From Flavobacterium glaciei (GTDB taxonomy: Bacteria; Bacteroidota; Bacteroidia; Flavobacteriales; Flavobacteriaceae): a stretch of 64,000 nucleotides of DNA. The notes beneath the pieces are model-generated. The model searched no databases and was not told where the DNA came from. It was given only the letters and a program-made list of their open reading frames with translations. Within the stretch, counting starts at the first letter, position 1; each line of letters opens with the position of its first letter. The position numbers were made by a program, and so were the translations under genes. The stretch is from the NCBI RefSeq assembly GCF_003350545.1, contig NZ_QQBA01000011.1, positions 1-64,000 on the forward strand. Reading direction: 5' to 3'. Shown here one piece after another: positions 1 through 8,187 of the stretch.

Positions 1-19
1 TTGGTTTGTTTTGCAACTT

Positions 20-44
20 CAAGATACTGAATTTCAGTATCTTG
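20..44. repeat. 25-nt near-perfect palindrome at the window edge
   Basis: Two 12-nt arms (CAAGATACTGAA and TTCAGTATCTTG) are separated by one T. No T-run follows on either strand, so it does not look like a standard intrinsic terminator. The first 111 bases hold no gene I can support; both minus-strand readings I tried were short or unrecognisable. The palindrome may lie in the end of a neighbouring gene outside the window or be an operator-like site. Confidence 0.35.
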
Positions 45-111
45 ACCAATATCTTTCCCCGATTTTTTTCCTTAATTTAATTTCACCCAACGGGTTTTTC
101 ATATTATAAAT

Positions 112-1869
112 TTAGTTTATCCAAGCATTAATTTTCTTTTCTAATAATGCCAATGGCATTACACCTGACTCCAATACTTTTTCATGGAACTTTTTAATAT
201 CAAATTTTGTACCCATTTTAGTTTCAGCTTTTTTGCGTAGTTCCATTATTTTCAATTGTCCAATTTTATATGACAAAGCTTGACCAGGAATAGCCATGTA
301 GCGCTCTATTTCTGGAATAATACTCGCTTCACTTTCGGCTTCGTTAGCTAAGGAATATTGAATCGCTTGTTCTCTGGTCCAGCCTTTTGCATGTAGTCCA
401 GTGTCTACAACTAAGCGAACCGCGCGGTGCATTTCGTTACCCAACATCCCAAAATACTGATACGGATCTTGATACAATCCTAGCTCTTTCCCTAAACTTT
501 CGGTGTACAAAGCCCAACCTTCGCCATAAGCTCCAAACCAATTGAATTTTCTAAAATCAGGAAGACTCTCATTTTCTTGTTGTAAAGAGATTTGGAAATG
601 ATGCCCCGGAATGGCTTCATGCAAAAACAAATCTTCATCTCCATACATATTATAATTTGCTACATCGGGAATCGGAACATAGAAAATACCGGGACGCGTA
701 CCGTCAGCCGTTCCTTGATTGTATTCAGCACTAGCGGTTTGCTCTCTAAAAGCTTCGGTGCGTCTTACTTCAAATTTCGTTTTTGGCTGCAAAGCAAATA
801 GCTTGTCAACATTAGGTTTAATGCGGGTGTAAATACTGTTAAAGTTAGCAATGACCTCTTCTGGTTTGGTAAAAGGTTTCAGCTCTTTTTTGTTACGAAC
901 TTCTTCAAAAAATTCTAACAAAGTGCCTTTGAAACCTACTTGGGCTTTTACCTTTTCCATTTCAGCATTCAATCGCGCTACTTCTTTTAATCCCAGTTCA
1001 TGAATTTGCTCTGGAGTCATTTCGGTAGTAGTCCATTGTTTTACATACGCGGCATACAACTCTTTTCCAAAAGGCAAACTTCCTATTCCGCTAGTTGCTC
1101 TAGAAGCAGGAAGATATTCTTTATTCAGGAAATCAGCCATTTTCTTGTACTGCGGAATCAGTTTTGTGTTGATTGTCGCTGTGTATTTTGCCGTTAAATC
1201 TTTCTTGATGCTTTCTGGGAATGAAGCTGGCATTAATTTGATCGACGAGTAAAATAAATTGTCTTCTATGTTTGGTGTAGCCATTTCTGCAAATTGCGGA
1301 ATCAATTTTACGGTCAAGGCTTTTGGCAAAACCACTCCTTTGTCTAGTCCTTTTTTCATGTACACCATTGCCGAATCAATCCAAACAGCATATTTATCCA
1401 TTCGTTTCAAAAAGTTGGTATAATCTTCTTCTGTTTTAAAAGGTTGCGCTCCAGTTCCTCCCGCAAATTGTCCCATAGTCAGGTGCGTCCCCCAAAATTG
1501 ATGAACAGGAAGTAAGTTAGTAGGTTGTTTTAATAAGTCTTTACCAATCTCAACTTCCCATTTGATGATTTCGTAACTATTTTTTTCTTCTTCTGATAAA
1601 TCTTCGACAGAAATTTTTTGCAATGCGGATTCGTATTTGTTGAAGAAATCTTCTTGCGATTTTCTGAAACTATCCGTCATTTCAAATTGCAACTGGTCGT
1701 TGTATTGATTCTGACCACTTTGAGTCGCATCTAGTGGACTCAAGGCGTTTTTGTCGTCAAAATAGTTTTTTGTCAGACTACTGAAGTCCTGTTTTTTTTC
1801 TTCCGATTTGCAGTTAACTAACAAAAGCGAAGTAGTTACTGAAAGGAAAAGAGCGGTTATTTTTTTCAT
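112..1869 (-). CDS. DUF885-family lipoprotein, predicted zinc metallopeptidase
   Basis: The 585-residue protein begins with a lipoprotein signal peptide: a basic start, a hydrophobic stretch, then LVNC with Cys20 as the likely lipidated residue. It should therefore be tethered to an envelope membrane and face the periplasm or the surface. Residues 417-424 read HEAIPGHH, the signature of the DUF885 family, which is a gluzincin-like metallopeptidase fold; the HExxP...H residues would bind zinc. The length is typical of the family. It is divergent from the M3 peptidase gene across about 180 bp, so the two may share control and both act on extracytoplasmic peptides. The substrate is unknown. The family call is firm; the peptidase activity is inferred from the motif. 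Confidence 0.88.
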   Translation of the reverse strand: MKKITALFLSVTTSLLLVNCKSEEKKQDFSSLTKNYFDDKNALSPLDATQSGQNQYNDQLQFEMTDSFRKSQEDFFNKYESALQKISVEDLSEEEKNSYEIIKWEVEIGKDLLKQPTNLLPVHQFWGTHLTMGQFAGGTGAQPFKTEEDYTNFLKRMDKYAVWIDSAMVYMKKGLDKGVVLPKALTVKLIPQFAEMATPNIEDNLFYSSIKLMPASFPESIKKDLTAKYTATINTKLIPQYKKMADFLNKEYLPASRATSGIGSLPFGKELYAAYVKQWTTTEMTPEQIHELGLKEVARLNAEMEKVKAQVGFKGTLLEFFEEVRNKKELKPFTKPEEVIANFNSIYTRIKPNVDKLFALQPKTKFEVRRTEAFREQTASAEYNQGTADGTRPGIFYVPIPDVANYNMYGDEDLFLHEAIPGHHFQISLQQENESLPDFRKFNWFGAYGEGWALYTESLGKELGLYQDPYQYFGMLGNEMHRAVRLVVDTGLHAKGWTREQAIQYSLANEAESEASIIPEIERYMAIPGQALSYKIGQLKIMELRKKAETKMGTKFDIKKFHEKVLESGVMPLALLEKKINAWIN

Positions 1870-1997
1870 AATGTATATTTTTCTAATAGATTGAGCTAAT
1901 TTATTGATTTTTTTCTATTTCTACAGTAACAATAATTTTTCCTTTGTAAAACTATCTTTGTTTGTCATAAATTTTAGTTAACACGCCGTTGTTGTTC

Positions 1998-2026
1998 TTG
2001 TTTTAAATAGATTTCGGCTAAATTTA
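1998..2026 (+). promoter_or_regulatory. Candidate Bacteroidetes-type promoter for the M3 peptidase gene
   Basis: TTG at 1998-2000 is followed after 18 nt by TAAATTTA at 2019-2026. This approximates the Bacteroidetes sigma-A pattern of TTG, 17-23 nt, then TAnnTTTG. The last base differs from consensus. It lies 24 nt before the start codon at 2050. Confidence 0.4.
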
Positions 2027-2049
2027 CTATTCTAATAAATCATCCTTAA

Positions 2050-4197
2050 ATGAGAAAAAAATCCCTTTTCCTAATGCTAGTCATAGGAAATATGTTCACT
2101 ATCCAAGCACAAGAAAAAAAAGAAAACACAACTATGAATCCATTTTTTCAGGCTTATAACACGCCATTCAATGTTCCGCCGTTTGACAAAATCAAAAACG
2201 AACATTTTAAACCTGCCATTTTAGAAGGAATAGCGAAACATCAAGCAGAAATTGATGCTATTGCAAATAATACGCAACCAGCTACTTTTGATAATACCAT
2301 CCTTGCGATGGAAAATGCTGGCGAATTATTAGCTAATGTGAATACGGTTTTTAATAATTTGAACTCTGCAAATACCAACAAGGAAATTCAAACTATTGCC
2401 AAAGAAACAGCATCTAATCTATCGGCGCATCGCGATAATATTTACCTGAACGAAAAGTTATTTGCAAGAGTAAAGTCGCTTTGGAACCAAAAAGAAAGTT
2501 TAGGATTGAATTTAGAACAAGCTAAAATTTTAGACAATGCCTATAAAGATTTTGTGCGAAGCGGCGCTAATTTGTCTAATGCTGATAAAGAAATATTACG
2601 CAAAATCAACGGTGATTTGTCTTTGACAAGTTTAAAATACGGTCAAAACATTTTGGCGCAGACCAATAGTTACGAATTAGTGATTGATTCAAAAAAAGAT
2701 TTAGCTGGATTGCCTCAAGGACTTATTGATGCCGCTGCTGCAGATGCGAAAGCAAAAGGCAAAGAAGGCAAATGGGTTTTTACACTTTCTAACTCGAGTG
2801 TGATGCCGTTTTTACAATACAGCAGTAACAGAGAATTGCGCAAACAGATTTGGAATGCCTACCAAACTAGAGCCAACCATGATGATGCTTTTGACAATAA
2901 AGCAAATGCGGTTGCACTAGCTAATTTACGTGGACAAAAAGCACGATTGTTAGGGTATAAATCACACTCTGATTATGTTTTAGAGGAATCAATGGCTAAG
3001 ACGCCCAAAAATGTGAACAAACTATTGAATGATTTGTGGAAACCAGCTCTTGAAATTGCCAAAACAGAAGCTGCCGACATTCAAAAAATGATGGCTAAAG
3101 ATGGCATTAAAGGTGCGGTTCAACCATACGACTGGCGTTATTACACCGAGAAAATCAGGAAAGAACGTTTTGATCTTGATGAGGAAGAACTAAAACCTTA
3201 CTTCAGTTTAGACCAAGTGCGTAAAGGTGTTTTTCAGGTTACTGAAAACTTATACGGGATTCAAATTAAACCAATACCCAATGTGCCAACGTATCATGAG
3301 GGTGTAACGGCTTGGGAAGTAACCGAGAAAGACGGAACGCACTTAGGAGTTTTGTACATGGATTTTCATCCTCGTGAGTCCAAGCGTGGCGGTGCTTGGA
3401 TGACATCTTACCGTAGCCAGAAAACGGTGGGTGGCAAGCGTGTTGCTCCTGTAGTTTCTATCGTTTGTAATTTTACTAAACCCTCTGCAACTGCGCCAGC
3501 ATTATTAACTTTTGATGAGGTAACTACTTACTTTCATGAATTCGGACATGCTTTACACGGTTTATTATCTAATGTAACGTACAGAAGTTTGGCAGGAACG
3601 AGCGTACCAAGAGATTTTGTCGAACTGCCATCGCAAATTATGGAAAACTGGGCAGCAGAGCCTGAGGTTTTAAAAATTTACGCAAAGCACTACAAAACAG
3701 GTGAGGTGATTCCAGAAACGTTAGTAAACAAACTTAAAAAAGCGGGAACTTTTGACCAAGGTTTTACAACTACTGAATACTTAGCAGCCTCTTTATTGGA
3801 TTTAGAATACCATTCGCAAACTAAAGACATCACTGTAGATGCCAACGCTTTCGAAAAAGCAGCCATGACAAAAATTGGTTTGATTGAATCAATTATTCCA
3901 AGATACCGCAGTACGTATTTTAGTCATATCTTTTCAGGAGGTTATTCTTCTGGATATTACAGCTACATTTGGTCAGGAGTTTTAGATACCGATGCTTTTG
4001 AAGCTTTTAAAACAACAACTCTTTTCAATCCAGAAAAAGCTAAATTATTCCGTACTCATGTACTTGAAAAAGGAGGAACGGAAGATCCAATGGTTTTATA
4101 CAAACGTTTCCGCGGTGCTGAACCAAGTATCGAACCACTGTTAAGAAAACGTGGTCTGGACAAAAAAGTAGATTCGGTTAAAAAAGTAAAAGGTTAA
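2050..4197 (+). CDS. M3-family metallopeptidase, Dcp-like, secreted
   Basis: The 715-residue protein has an N-terminal signal peptide ending near AQA/Q, which suggests periplasmic export. The zinc motif HEFGH sits at residues 496-500 inside the typical M3 context (TYFHEFGHALHGLL). A third-ligand region follows (PSQIMENWA). The N-terminal part matches the long helical domain of oligopeptidases and dipeptidyl carboxypeptidases, and the length fits that group. It probably releases dipeptides or cleaves short oligopeptides from the C-terminal end. It stands alone with its own terminator just downstream. Dcp and oligopeptidase A type specificity cannot be separated from the sequence by eye, so I give no symbol. 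Confidence 0.92.
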   Translation: MRKKSLFLMLVIGNMFTIQAQEKKENTTMNPFFQAYNTPFNVPPFDKIKNEHFKPAILEGIAKHQAEIDAIANNTQPATFDNTILAMENAGELLANVNTVFNNLNSANTNKEIQTIAKETASNLSAHRDNIYLNEKLFARVKSLWNQKESLGLNLEQAKILDNAYKDFVRSGANLSNADKEILRKINGDLSLTSLKYGQNILAQTNSYELVIDSKKDLAGLPQGLIDAAAADAKAKGKEGKWVFTLSNSSVMPFLQYSSNRELRKQIWNAYQTRANHDDAFDNKANAVALANLRGQKARLLGYKSHSDYVLEESMAKTPKNVNKLLNDLWKPALEIAKTEAADIQKMMAKDGIKGAVQPYDWRYYTEKIRKERFDLDEEELKPYFSLDQVRKGVFQVTENLYGIQIKPIPNVPTYHEGVTAWEVTEKDGTHLGVLYMDFHPRESKRGGAWMTSYRSQKTVGGKRVAPVVSIVCNFTKPSATAPALLTFDEVTTYFHEFGHALHGLLSNVTYRSLAGTSVPRDFVELPSQIMENWAAEPEVLKIYAKHYKTGEVIPETLVNKLKKAGTFDQGFTTTEYLAASLLDLEYHSQTKDITVDANAFEKAAMTKIGLIESIIPRYRSTYFSHIFSGGYSSGYYSYIWSGVLDTDAFEAFKTTTLFNPEKAKLFRTHVLEKGGTEDPMVLYKRFRGAEPSIEPLLRKRGLDKKVDSVKKVKG

Positions 4198-4221
4198 TCC
4201 TAGTTTTTACATACAAGAAAA

Positions 4222-4259
4222 CCCTAGAACAGTATGTTGCTGTTGTAGGGCTTTTTTTT
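4222..4259 (+). terminator. Intrinsic terminator after the M3 peptidase gene
   Basis: The arms CCCTA-G-AACAG and CTGTT-G-TAGGG pair with one internal G/G mismatch around a 7-nt loop. They are followed by C and eight T residues. It lies 25 nt after the stop codon at 4197. Confidence 0.8.
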
Positions 4260-4276
4260 GTGCTATCAAAAAGTGC

Positions 4277-4639
4277 TTACCCGTGGTATACGCGAGAAGC
4301 TATTATTTTATCTTCTTTAATTTCTAATACCTCGGCAACTAGGAGATCTTCTTCACCGGTAACTGTCCTTGTGTATTCCATAAAAACACGATCGCCATTG
4401 GCGGTTAGCGATTTTACTTTATAATTTAAACTTGGCAAACGCTCAAAAGCATCTTTCCACCATTCTCGCAGGGCTTCTTTGCCAGTAACAAAACCTTCGC
4501 TTTCTGGCTTGTACATTTTTAATTTTGGACTAAAATGAACAGCATCGTCGTCGTATAACGACAATAGTTTTTCTAATTCTTTATTATTGAAAGTTTCAAA
4601 CCATTTAAATGCAATTGATTGTAATTTTTCTGGTGTCAT
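4277..4639 (-). CDS. SnoaL/NTF2-like protein
   Basis: A 120-residue protein with no signal peptide. The layout (AFKWFETFNNKELEKLLSLY near the start, an internal ALREWWKDAF helix, then beta strands ending in ASRVYHG) matches the cone-shaped alpha+beta barrel of the SnoaL/NTF2-like superfamily. Members range from small-molecule isomerases to plain ligand-binding proteins, so no reaction can be assigned. It is convergent with the M3 peptidase gene and separated from the upstream pseudouridine synthase gene by a terminator, so it is probably its own transcription unit. The fold call is fairly sure; the function is unknown. Confidence 0.75.
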   Translation of the reverse strand: MTPEKLQSIAFKWFETFNNKELEKLLSLYDDDAVHFSPKLKMYKPESEGFVTGKEALREWWKDAFERLPSLNYKVKSLTANGDRVFMEYTRTVTGEEDLLVAEVLEIKEDKIIASRVYHG

Positions 4640-4662
4640 ACGTGTTAATTTGTGTATAAAAA

Positions 4663-4700
4663 AATCCCTTTTCGAAAAAAACCGAAAGGGATTAAAATGA
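4663..4700 (-). terminator. Intrinsic terminator after the pseudouridine synthase gene
   Basis: On the minus strand an AATCCCTTTCG arm pairs with CGAAAAGGGATT with a one-base bulge, followed by a run of seven T residues (the A-run at about 4657-4663 on the plus strand). It lies between the pseudouridine synthase stop at 4716 and the start of the NTF2-like gene at 4639. The stem shares the AATCCC/GGGATT base with several other hairpins in this window. Confidence 0.7.
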
Positions 4701-4715
4701 AATTTTGAAAAACGG

Positions 4716-5624
4716 TTATACGTTCTTCAAATTGATAATTTCTTGTTCAGTAAGCAATCTCCAGTTTCCTCTTGGCAAGTTCTTTTTAGTTAAACCAGCA
4801 AAAGAAACTCTGTCAATACGCAATACATCGTAACTAAAGTGTTCAAAAATAGAACGAACTACTTTCACATTAGACGATCTTAATTGCAATCCAATTTCAC
4901 TTTTGGCTTCGCCTTCAATATAACTTACGTCTTCTACAAAAACGCGGTGTCCATCAAGCGTCAATCCTTTTTGGATTTTTTCTAAATCTTCAAATTTTAA
5001 GTTTTTATCTAATGAAACTTGGTAAATTTTAGATGATTTTTGACTTGGTAACGTAAATTTACGAATCATGTCGGTATCATTGGTAAACAATAACAAACCC
5101 GTAGTGTTTTTGTCCATTCTTCCCACTGCACCAATTTTAGCAGTTGTAGAACCTTTAACTAATTCTAATACATTACGATATTCCTGACCTTCGTCCATCG
5201 CAGTTGTAAAGTTTTTAGGTTTGTTCAACAAGATGTAAACTTTTTTCTCTGGAGTCAAAGTAGCTCCGTCAAAATTTACAACATCACCAGGTTTTACCAT
5301 GTATCCCATTTCGGTAACAGGAATTCCGTTTACTTTTACCGTCCCAGATTGAATATAAATATCTGCATCACGACGCGAGCACGCACCAGAATTAGCAATA
5401 TATTTATTCAAACGAATTTCGTCTTTTACTTTCGGTCTTTTTGGTGCTTGATTTGGTTTTTTCTCTACTTTATCAGTAGCAATATCGGCAACTTTAGTAT
5501 TTACTTTTACTTTTTTCGGCCCTTGAGCGCGCTTCTGCATGGCAGGTTTTGGCTTATTCGAACTTGGTCTTGAGCTAGCTGCTCTAGGACCACTTTTCTT
5601 ATTATTGCCTTCCTTGTTATTCAT
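4716..5624 (-). CDS. RsuA/RluB-family rRNA pseudouridine synthase
   Basis: A 302-residue cytoplasmic enzyme predicted to isomerise one uridine in rRNA. Residues 1-68 form a basic, low-complexity tail rich in Lys, Pro, Ser and Arg, which probably adds RNA affinity and is longer than in enterobacterial relatives. An S4 RNA-binding domain follows at about 69-115 (IRLNKYIANSGACSRRDAD). The catalytic domain carries GRMDKNTTGLLLFTND with the nucleophilic Asp at residue 171. RluB (23S), RluF and RsuA (16S) share this architecture, and the exact target cannot be decided from the sequence. It has its own promoter and terminator, so it is probably monocistronic. Confidence 0.92.
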   Translation of the reverse strand: MNNKEGNNKKSGPRAASSRPSSNKPKPAMQKRAQGPKKVKVNTKVADIATDKVEKKPNQAPKRPKVKDEIRLNKYIANSGACSRRDADIYIQSGTVKVNGIPVTEMGYMVKPGDVVNFDGATLTPEKKVYILLNKPKNFTTAMDEGQEYRNVLELVKGSTTAKIGAVGRMDKNTTGLLLFTNDTDMIRKFTLPSQKSSKIYQVSLDKNLKFEDLEKIQKGLTLDGHRVFVEDVSYIEGEAKSEIGLQLRSSNVKVVRSIFEHFSYDVLRIDRVSFAGLTKKNLPRGNWRLLTEQEIINLKNV

Positions 5625-5643
5625 AATATTCCAATAATTTGTG

Positions 5644-5670
5644 CAAAGATACTATTTATATACTTGACAA
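5644..5670 (-). promoter_or_regulatory. Promoter of the pseudouridine synthase gene
   Basis: On the minus strand TTG (5668-5670) is followed after 16 nt by TATCTTTG (5644-5651). The -7 box is a perfect TAnnTTTG match, and it lies about 20 nt upstream of the ATG at 5624. The spacer is slightly short against the usual 17-23 nt. Confidence 0.6.
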
Positions 5671-5960
5671 TCAATAACCACCAATTATAAAAACGCTAAC
5701 TATCTAGTTAGTAAGCTAATTAATATGATTCTTTTGATTTTTTAGAGCTATTTAGCTGTGCTGAATCTTCGATGTCCCGCTTTCCACTCTGTCTTTTTCT
5801 TTTTAAAGGAAAAAGAAAAAGGATGCTGTTGCAAACGAAGCTCACTAAACTCCTATGACAATATTGTCCTGTGAAGTAATCGGGGCTATGCTAATCGGGG
5901 AATATAGGAGAATTTCGAGAATGGTTTTTTATCCTTTTTATAATTTGGAAAAAGGCAACA
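5671..5960. other. Intergenic stretch with inverted repeats, no gene seen
   Basis: No convincing coding frame is present between the pseudouridine synthase promoter and the end of the prenyltransferase gene. The region holds a CTAACTA-TC-TAGTTAG palindrome at 5696-5711, close to the promoter at 5644-5670. It also holds a 12-bp perfect hairpin (CTTTTTCTTTTT / AAAAAGAAAAAG, loop AAAGG) at 5793-5821. The latter sits inside a GC-richer patch (about 5760-5900) unlike the AT-rich surroundings. That patch resembles the hairpin-centred intergenic repeats I associate with Flavobacterium genomes, but only one copy is visible here. Confidence 0.45.
5793..5821. repeat. Perfect 12-bp polypurine/polypyrimidine hairpin
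   Basis: Arms CTTTTTCTTTTT (5793-5804) and AAAAAGAAAAAG (5810-5821) with a 5-nt loop. On both strands it lies well away from stop codons (336 bp separates the flanking genes), so it is not a tidy terminator of either. It could be the core of a dispersed intergenic repeat or a degraded terminator for the prenyltransferase operon. Confidence 0.5.
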
Positions 5961-6884
5961 TTAAACCATCAACAATCTTTTTCCGTGCCATAAAACACTT
6001 GGGTTAATCAAGACAATGCAAAATACTCCGGCAACAATAAGGAATTTCAATACATTGTGAAGCAATAAAAACTGTGGTTTCGCATTTGATTTCCACAGGT
6101 AAAGCAAGAAGAAAACGAGGATAATCAGGGAAGAATAAAAATAAATATCCATGTAACCCACATCGTAAACATCTATTAAAGCATAAACCGGGAATACAGT
6201 CAGAATTGTCAAAACAGTAATGGTTATTTTTGAAATTTCTTCACCGTAAACTATCGGAATCGTTTTGTAATCATTGACTAAATCCCCTTTTAGGTTTTCT
6301 AAATCTTTAATCATTTCCCGTATCAATAGCAGCAAAAACAAAAAAGTGGCATGAGAAAAAATCACACCTAATTGTCTTTTGTAATTTTCAATTTCCTCAA
6401 AAGGAATCCGTGTGTAAAAATACAATAGTATGGCAAAAAAAGGCAAAACCGCTAATAATGCTGCAGTTAGATTCCCTATTATTGGGTATTTTTTTATTTT
6501 ATGGGAATAAAACCAGATGAAAAAAATGTATCCTGAAAAGAATAAAAACACGCGCCAGGAAACAAACAACGCCATCAAGGCAACAATAAAATTCAACGTA
6601 AAATAGACGTTTAGTTTTGTTTTTTGGCTCACCAATCGATCTAGCATCGACTTGTTTGGACGATTGATTAAATCCTTTTGACTGTCGTAAAAGTTATTGA
6701 TGATGTATCCTGAAGCAATCGTAAGTGACGACGCAAAAACTAATATAAATAAATTGAAATCGAGTAAAACATCGAGTGCTCTTTTTTCCGGAGCCAAAAT
6801 AAATATAGCCGAAAGGTATTGCGCCAAAATAATGACTGGAATGTTATAACCTCTCACCACAGAGAACAAACTTGCAATTTTCAT
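5961..6884 (-). CDS. UbiA-family prenyltransferase (geranylgeranylglycerol-phosphate synthase-like group)
   Basis: An integral membrane protein of about 307 residues with eight or nine hydrophobic segments. The first Asp-rich motif is NNFYDSQKDLINRP (NxxxDxxxD type) and the second is KDLENLKGD, both expected to hold Mg2+-diphosphate. These are hallmarks of UbiA prenyltransferases, which join a polyprenyl chain to an acceptor. Flavobacterial orthologues are often annotated as geranylgeranylglycerol-phosphate geranylgeranyltransferase, but the acceptor is not proven. I chose the ATG at 6884 (MKIASLFSVVRGYN) because family members begin there; an in-frame ATG at 6914 would add ten residues. It follows the mevalonate kinase gene by under 80 bp, which ties it to isoprenoid supply. 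Confidence 0.85.
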   Translation of the reverse strand: MKIASLFSVVRGYNIPVIILAQYLSAIFILAPEKRALDVLLDFNLFILVFASSLTIASGYIINNFYDSQKDLINRPNKSMLDRLVSQKTKLNVYFTLNFIVALMALFVSWRVFLFFSGYIFFIWFYSHKIKKYPIIGNLTAALLAVLPFFAILLYFYTRIPFEEIENYKRQLGVIFSHATFLFLLLLIREMIKDLENLKGDLVNDYKTIPIVYGEEISKITITVLTILTVFPVYALIDVYDVGYMDIYFYSSLIILVFFLLYLWKSNAKPQFLLLHNVLKFLIVAGVFCIVLINPSVLWHGKRLLMV

Positions 6885-6961
6885 TATGAGAAGTTTGTTC
6901 TGCCTGCTTAACATTATAGAAGTATAATTTAATTTTTAAATGCCCCTTCAGGGGTTAGGGG

Positions 6962-7900
6962 CTAAAACTGATATACCACTTCTAGTTTATAATCTTTCAG
7001 CGTTGCTTTAGCTTTTTCTAAATCTTCGGTAAAACCTAAGATGTATCCGCCACCACCAGAACCGCATAATTTTAAATAATAGTCATTGCTGTCAATTCCT
7101 TGTTGCCAAATTCCGTGAAATTGTTCTGGAATCATTGGTTTAAAATTGTTCAAAACTACTTTTGAAAGTTTCTTTGTGTTCATGAACAATGATTTCATGT
7201 CTCCACCAAGGAAATTTTCTACACAAGCATCAGTATATTTTACAAATTGATTTTTCAACATTGCTCTAAAACCTTTGTCTTTTAAGCTTTCCATAAAAAT
7301 GTTGACCATAGGAGCAGTTTCGCCCACAATTCCTGAGTCTAACAAAAACACAGCGCCTTTTCCGTCAAAACTTTGAGTAGGAATTCCGGTAGCTTCGATA
7401 TTATCTTTAGAATTAATCAAAATCGGAATACTCAAATAACTATTCAAAGGATCTAAACCAGAACTTTTCCCATGGAAAAAACTCTCCATTTGTGAAAAAA
7501 TATTTTTTAGTTCCAATAATTTTTCACGAGTTAGGTTTTCTAAAACCGTGATTTTGTTGTGTGCATATTTATCATAAATGGCCGCTACAAGAGCACCACT
7601 GCTACCTACACCGTATCCCTGAGGAATACTGGAATCAAAATACATTCCGGTTTCCACATCGTTTTTCAGCAAGTCTATGTCAAAAGTGACTAAACTTGGT
7701 TGCTCGTTTTGTAATGTTTGTAAATATGTTACAAATCGTTTCAAGTGACCGTTAGATTTGATGGCTTCGTCAGATGGATTTTCATCTCTTTTAAGCGCAC
7801 CGTTGTAAAAGTTATAAGGAATAGAAAGCCCTTTTGAGTCACGAATAATTCCGTATTCTCCAAAGAGTAATATTTTTGAGTAAAATAAAGGTCCTTTCAT
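6962..7900 (-). CDS. mvk: GHMP kinase, probable mevalonate kinase
   Basis: A cytoplasmic GHMP-family kinase of about 312 residues. It has an N-terminal SKILLFGEYG segment, the ATP loop YGVGSSGALVAA near residue 100, and a C-terminal glycine-rich CGSGGGGYILGF motif. The family phosphorylates isoprenoid precursors or sugars. Its place between diphosphomevalonate decarboxylase and a prenyltransferase argues for mevalonate kinase. The start at 7900 (MKGPLFYSKILLFGEYG) places the first motif where family members have it; an upstream ATG at 7921 adds seven residues. It is in an apparent operon with mvaD and the 64-residue gene. A second GHMP kinase at 51.6 kb is the best candidate for the next phosphorylation step. 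The two kinase roles could be swapped. Confidence 0.83.
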   Translation of the reverse strand: MKGPLFYSKILLFGEYGIIRDSKGLSIPYNFYNGALKRDENPSDEAIKSNGHLKRFVTYLQTLQNEQPSLVTFDIDLLKNDVETGMYFDSSIPQGYGVGSSGALVAAIYDKYAHNKITVLENLTREKLLELKNIFSQMESFFHGKSSGLDPLNSYLSIPILINSKDNIEATGIPTQSFDGKGAVFLLDSGIVGETAPMVNIFMESLKDKGFRAMLKNQFVKYTDACVENFLGGDMKSLFMNTKKLSKVVLNNFKPMIPEQFHGIWQQGIDSNDYYLKLCGSGGGGYILGFTEDLEKAKATLKDYKLEVVYQF

Positions 7901-7953
7901 ATATGTTTTTTCAATTAACAATTTGGGATTGGTAATTATAATTTTATTGTTTT

Positions 7954-8148
7954 TTACAAATCTAGTTGATCTCCTCGATTATCTTCTTGGATTTTAATTT
8001 CAATTTGTTCTTGTTCTTCTTGTGACAGCTCTTTCCAAAGGGTTTGTTGCTGTGTTTCTAAAATGTTTTGTACTGCTGCTAATAAAGAGGCATCAGTAGT
8101 AGCGAGTATTATTTTGATTAATTCTATTTTTTGTGATTGAATATCCAT
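7954..8148 (-). CDS. Small antitoxin-like protein, orphan
   Basis: A 64-residue acidic protein lying between mvaD (40 bp upstream) and the mevalonate kinase gene (about 33-54 bp downstream). Its pattern, an MDIQSQKIELIKIIL helix, then an LWKELSQEEQEQIEIKIQE helix and NRGD, resembles the small addiction-module antitoxin-like proteins common in Bacteroidetes, which sit next to RelE/ParE-type toxins. No toxin gene is adjacent, and the C-terminal tail that follows NRGD in such proteins is missing. Its position suggests it is expressed with the mevalonate genes. It may be a degenerate antitoxin or a small regulator. The homology is judged by eye only. Confidence 0.6.
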   Translation of the reverse strand: MDIQSQKIELIKIILATTDASLLAAVQNILETQQQTLWKELSQEEQEQIEIKIQEDNRGDQLDL

Positions 8149-8187
8149 CTACTTCTTTTAAGAATGTTTAAAGATACATAAAAAATA

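Noticed and set aside
1..111. A possible gene fragment at the left edge on the minus strand
   Set aside because: The ATG-initiated frame from 102 stops after 22 codons, and the other readings cannot be told apart or matched to a family.
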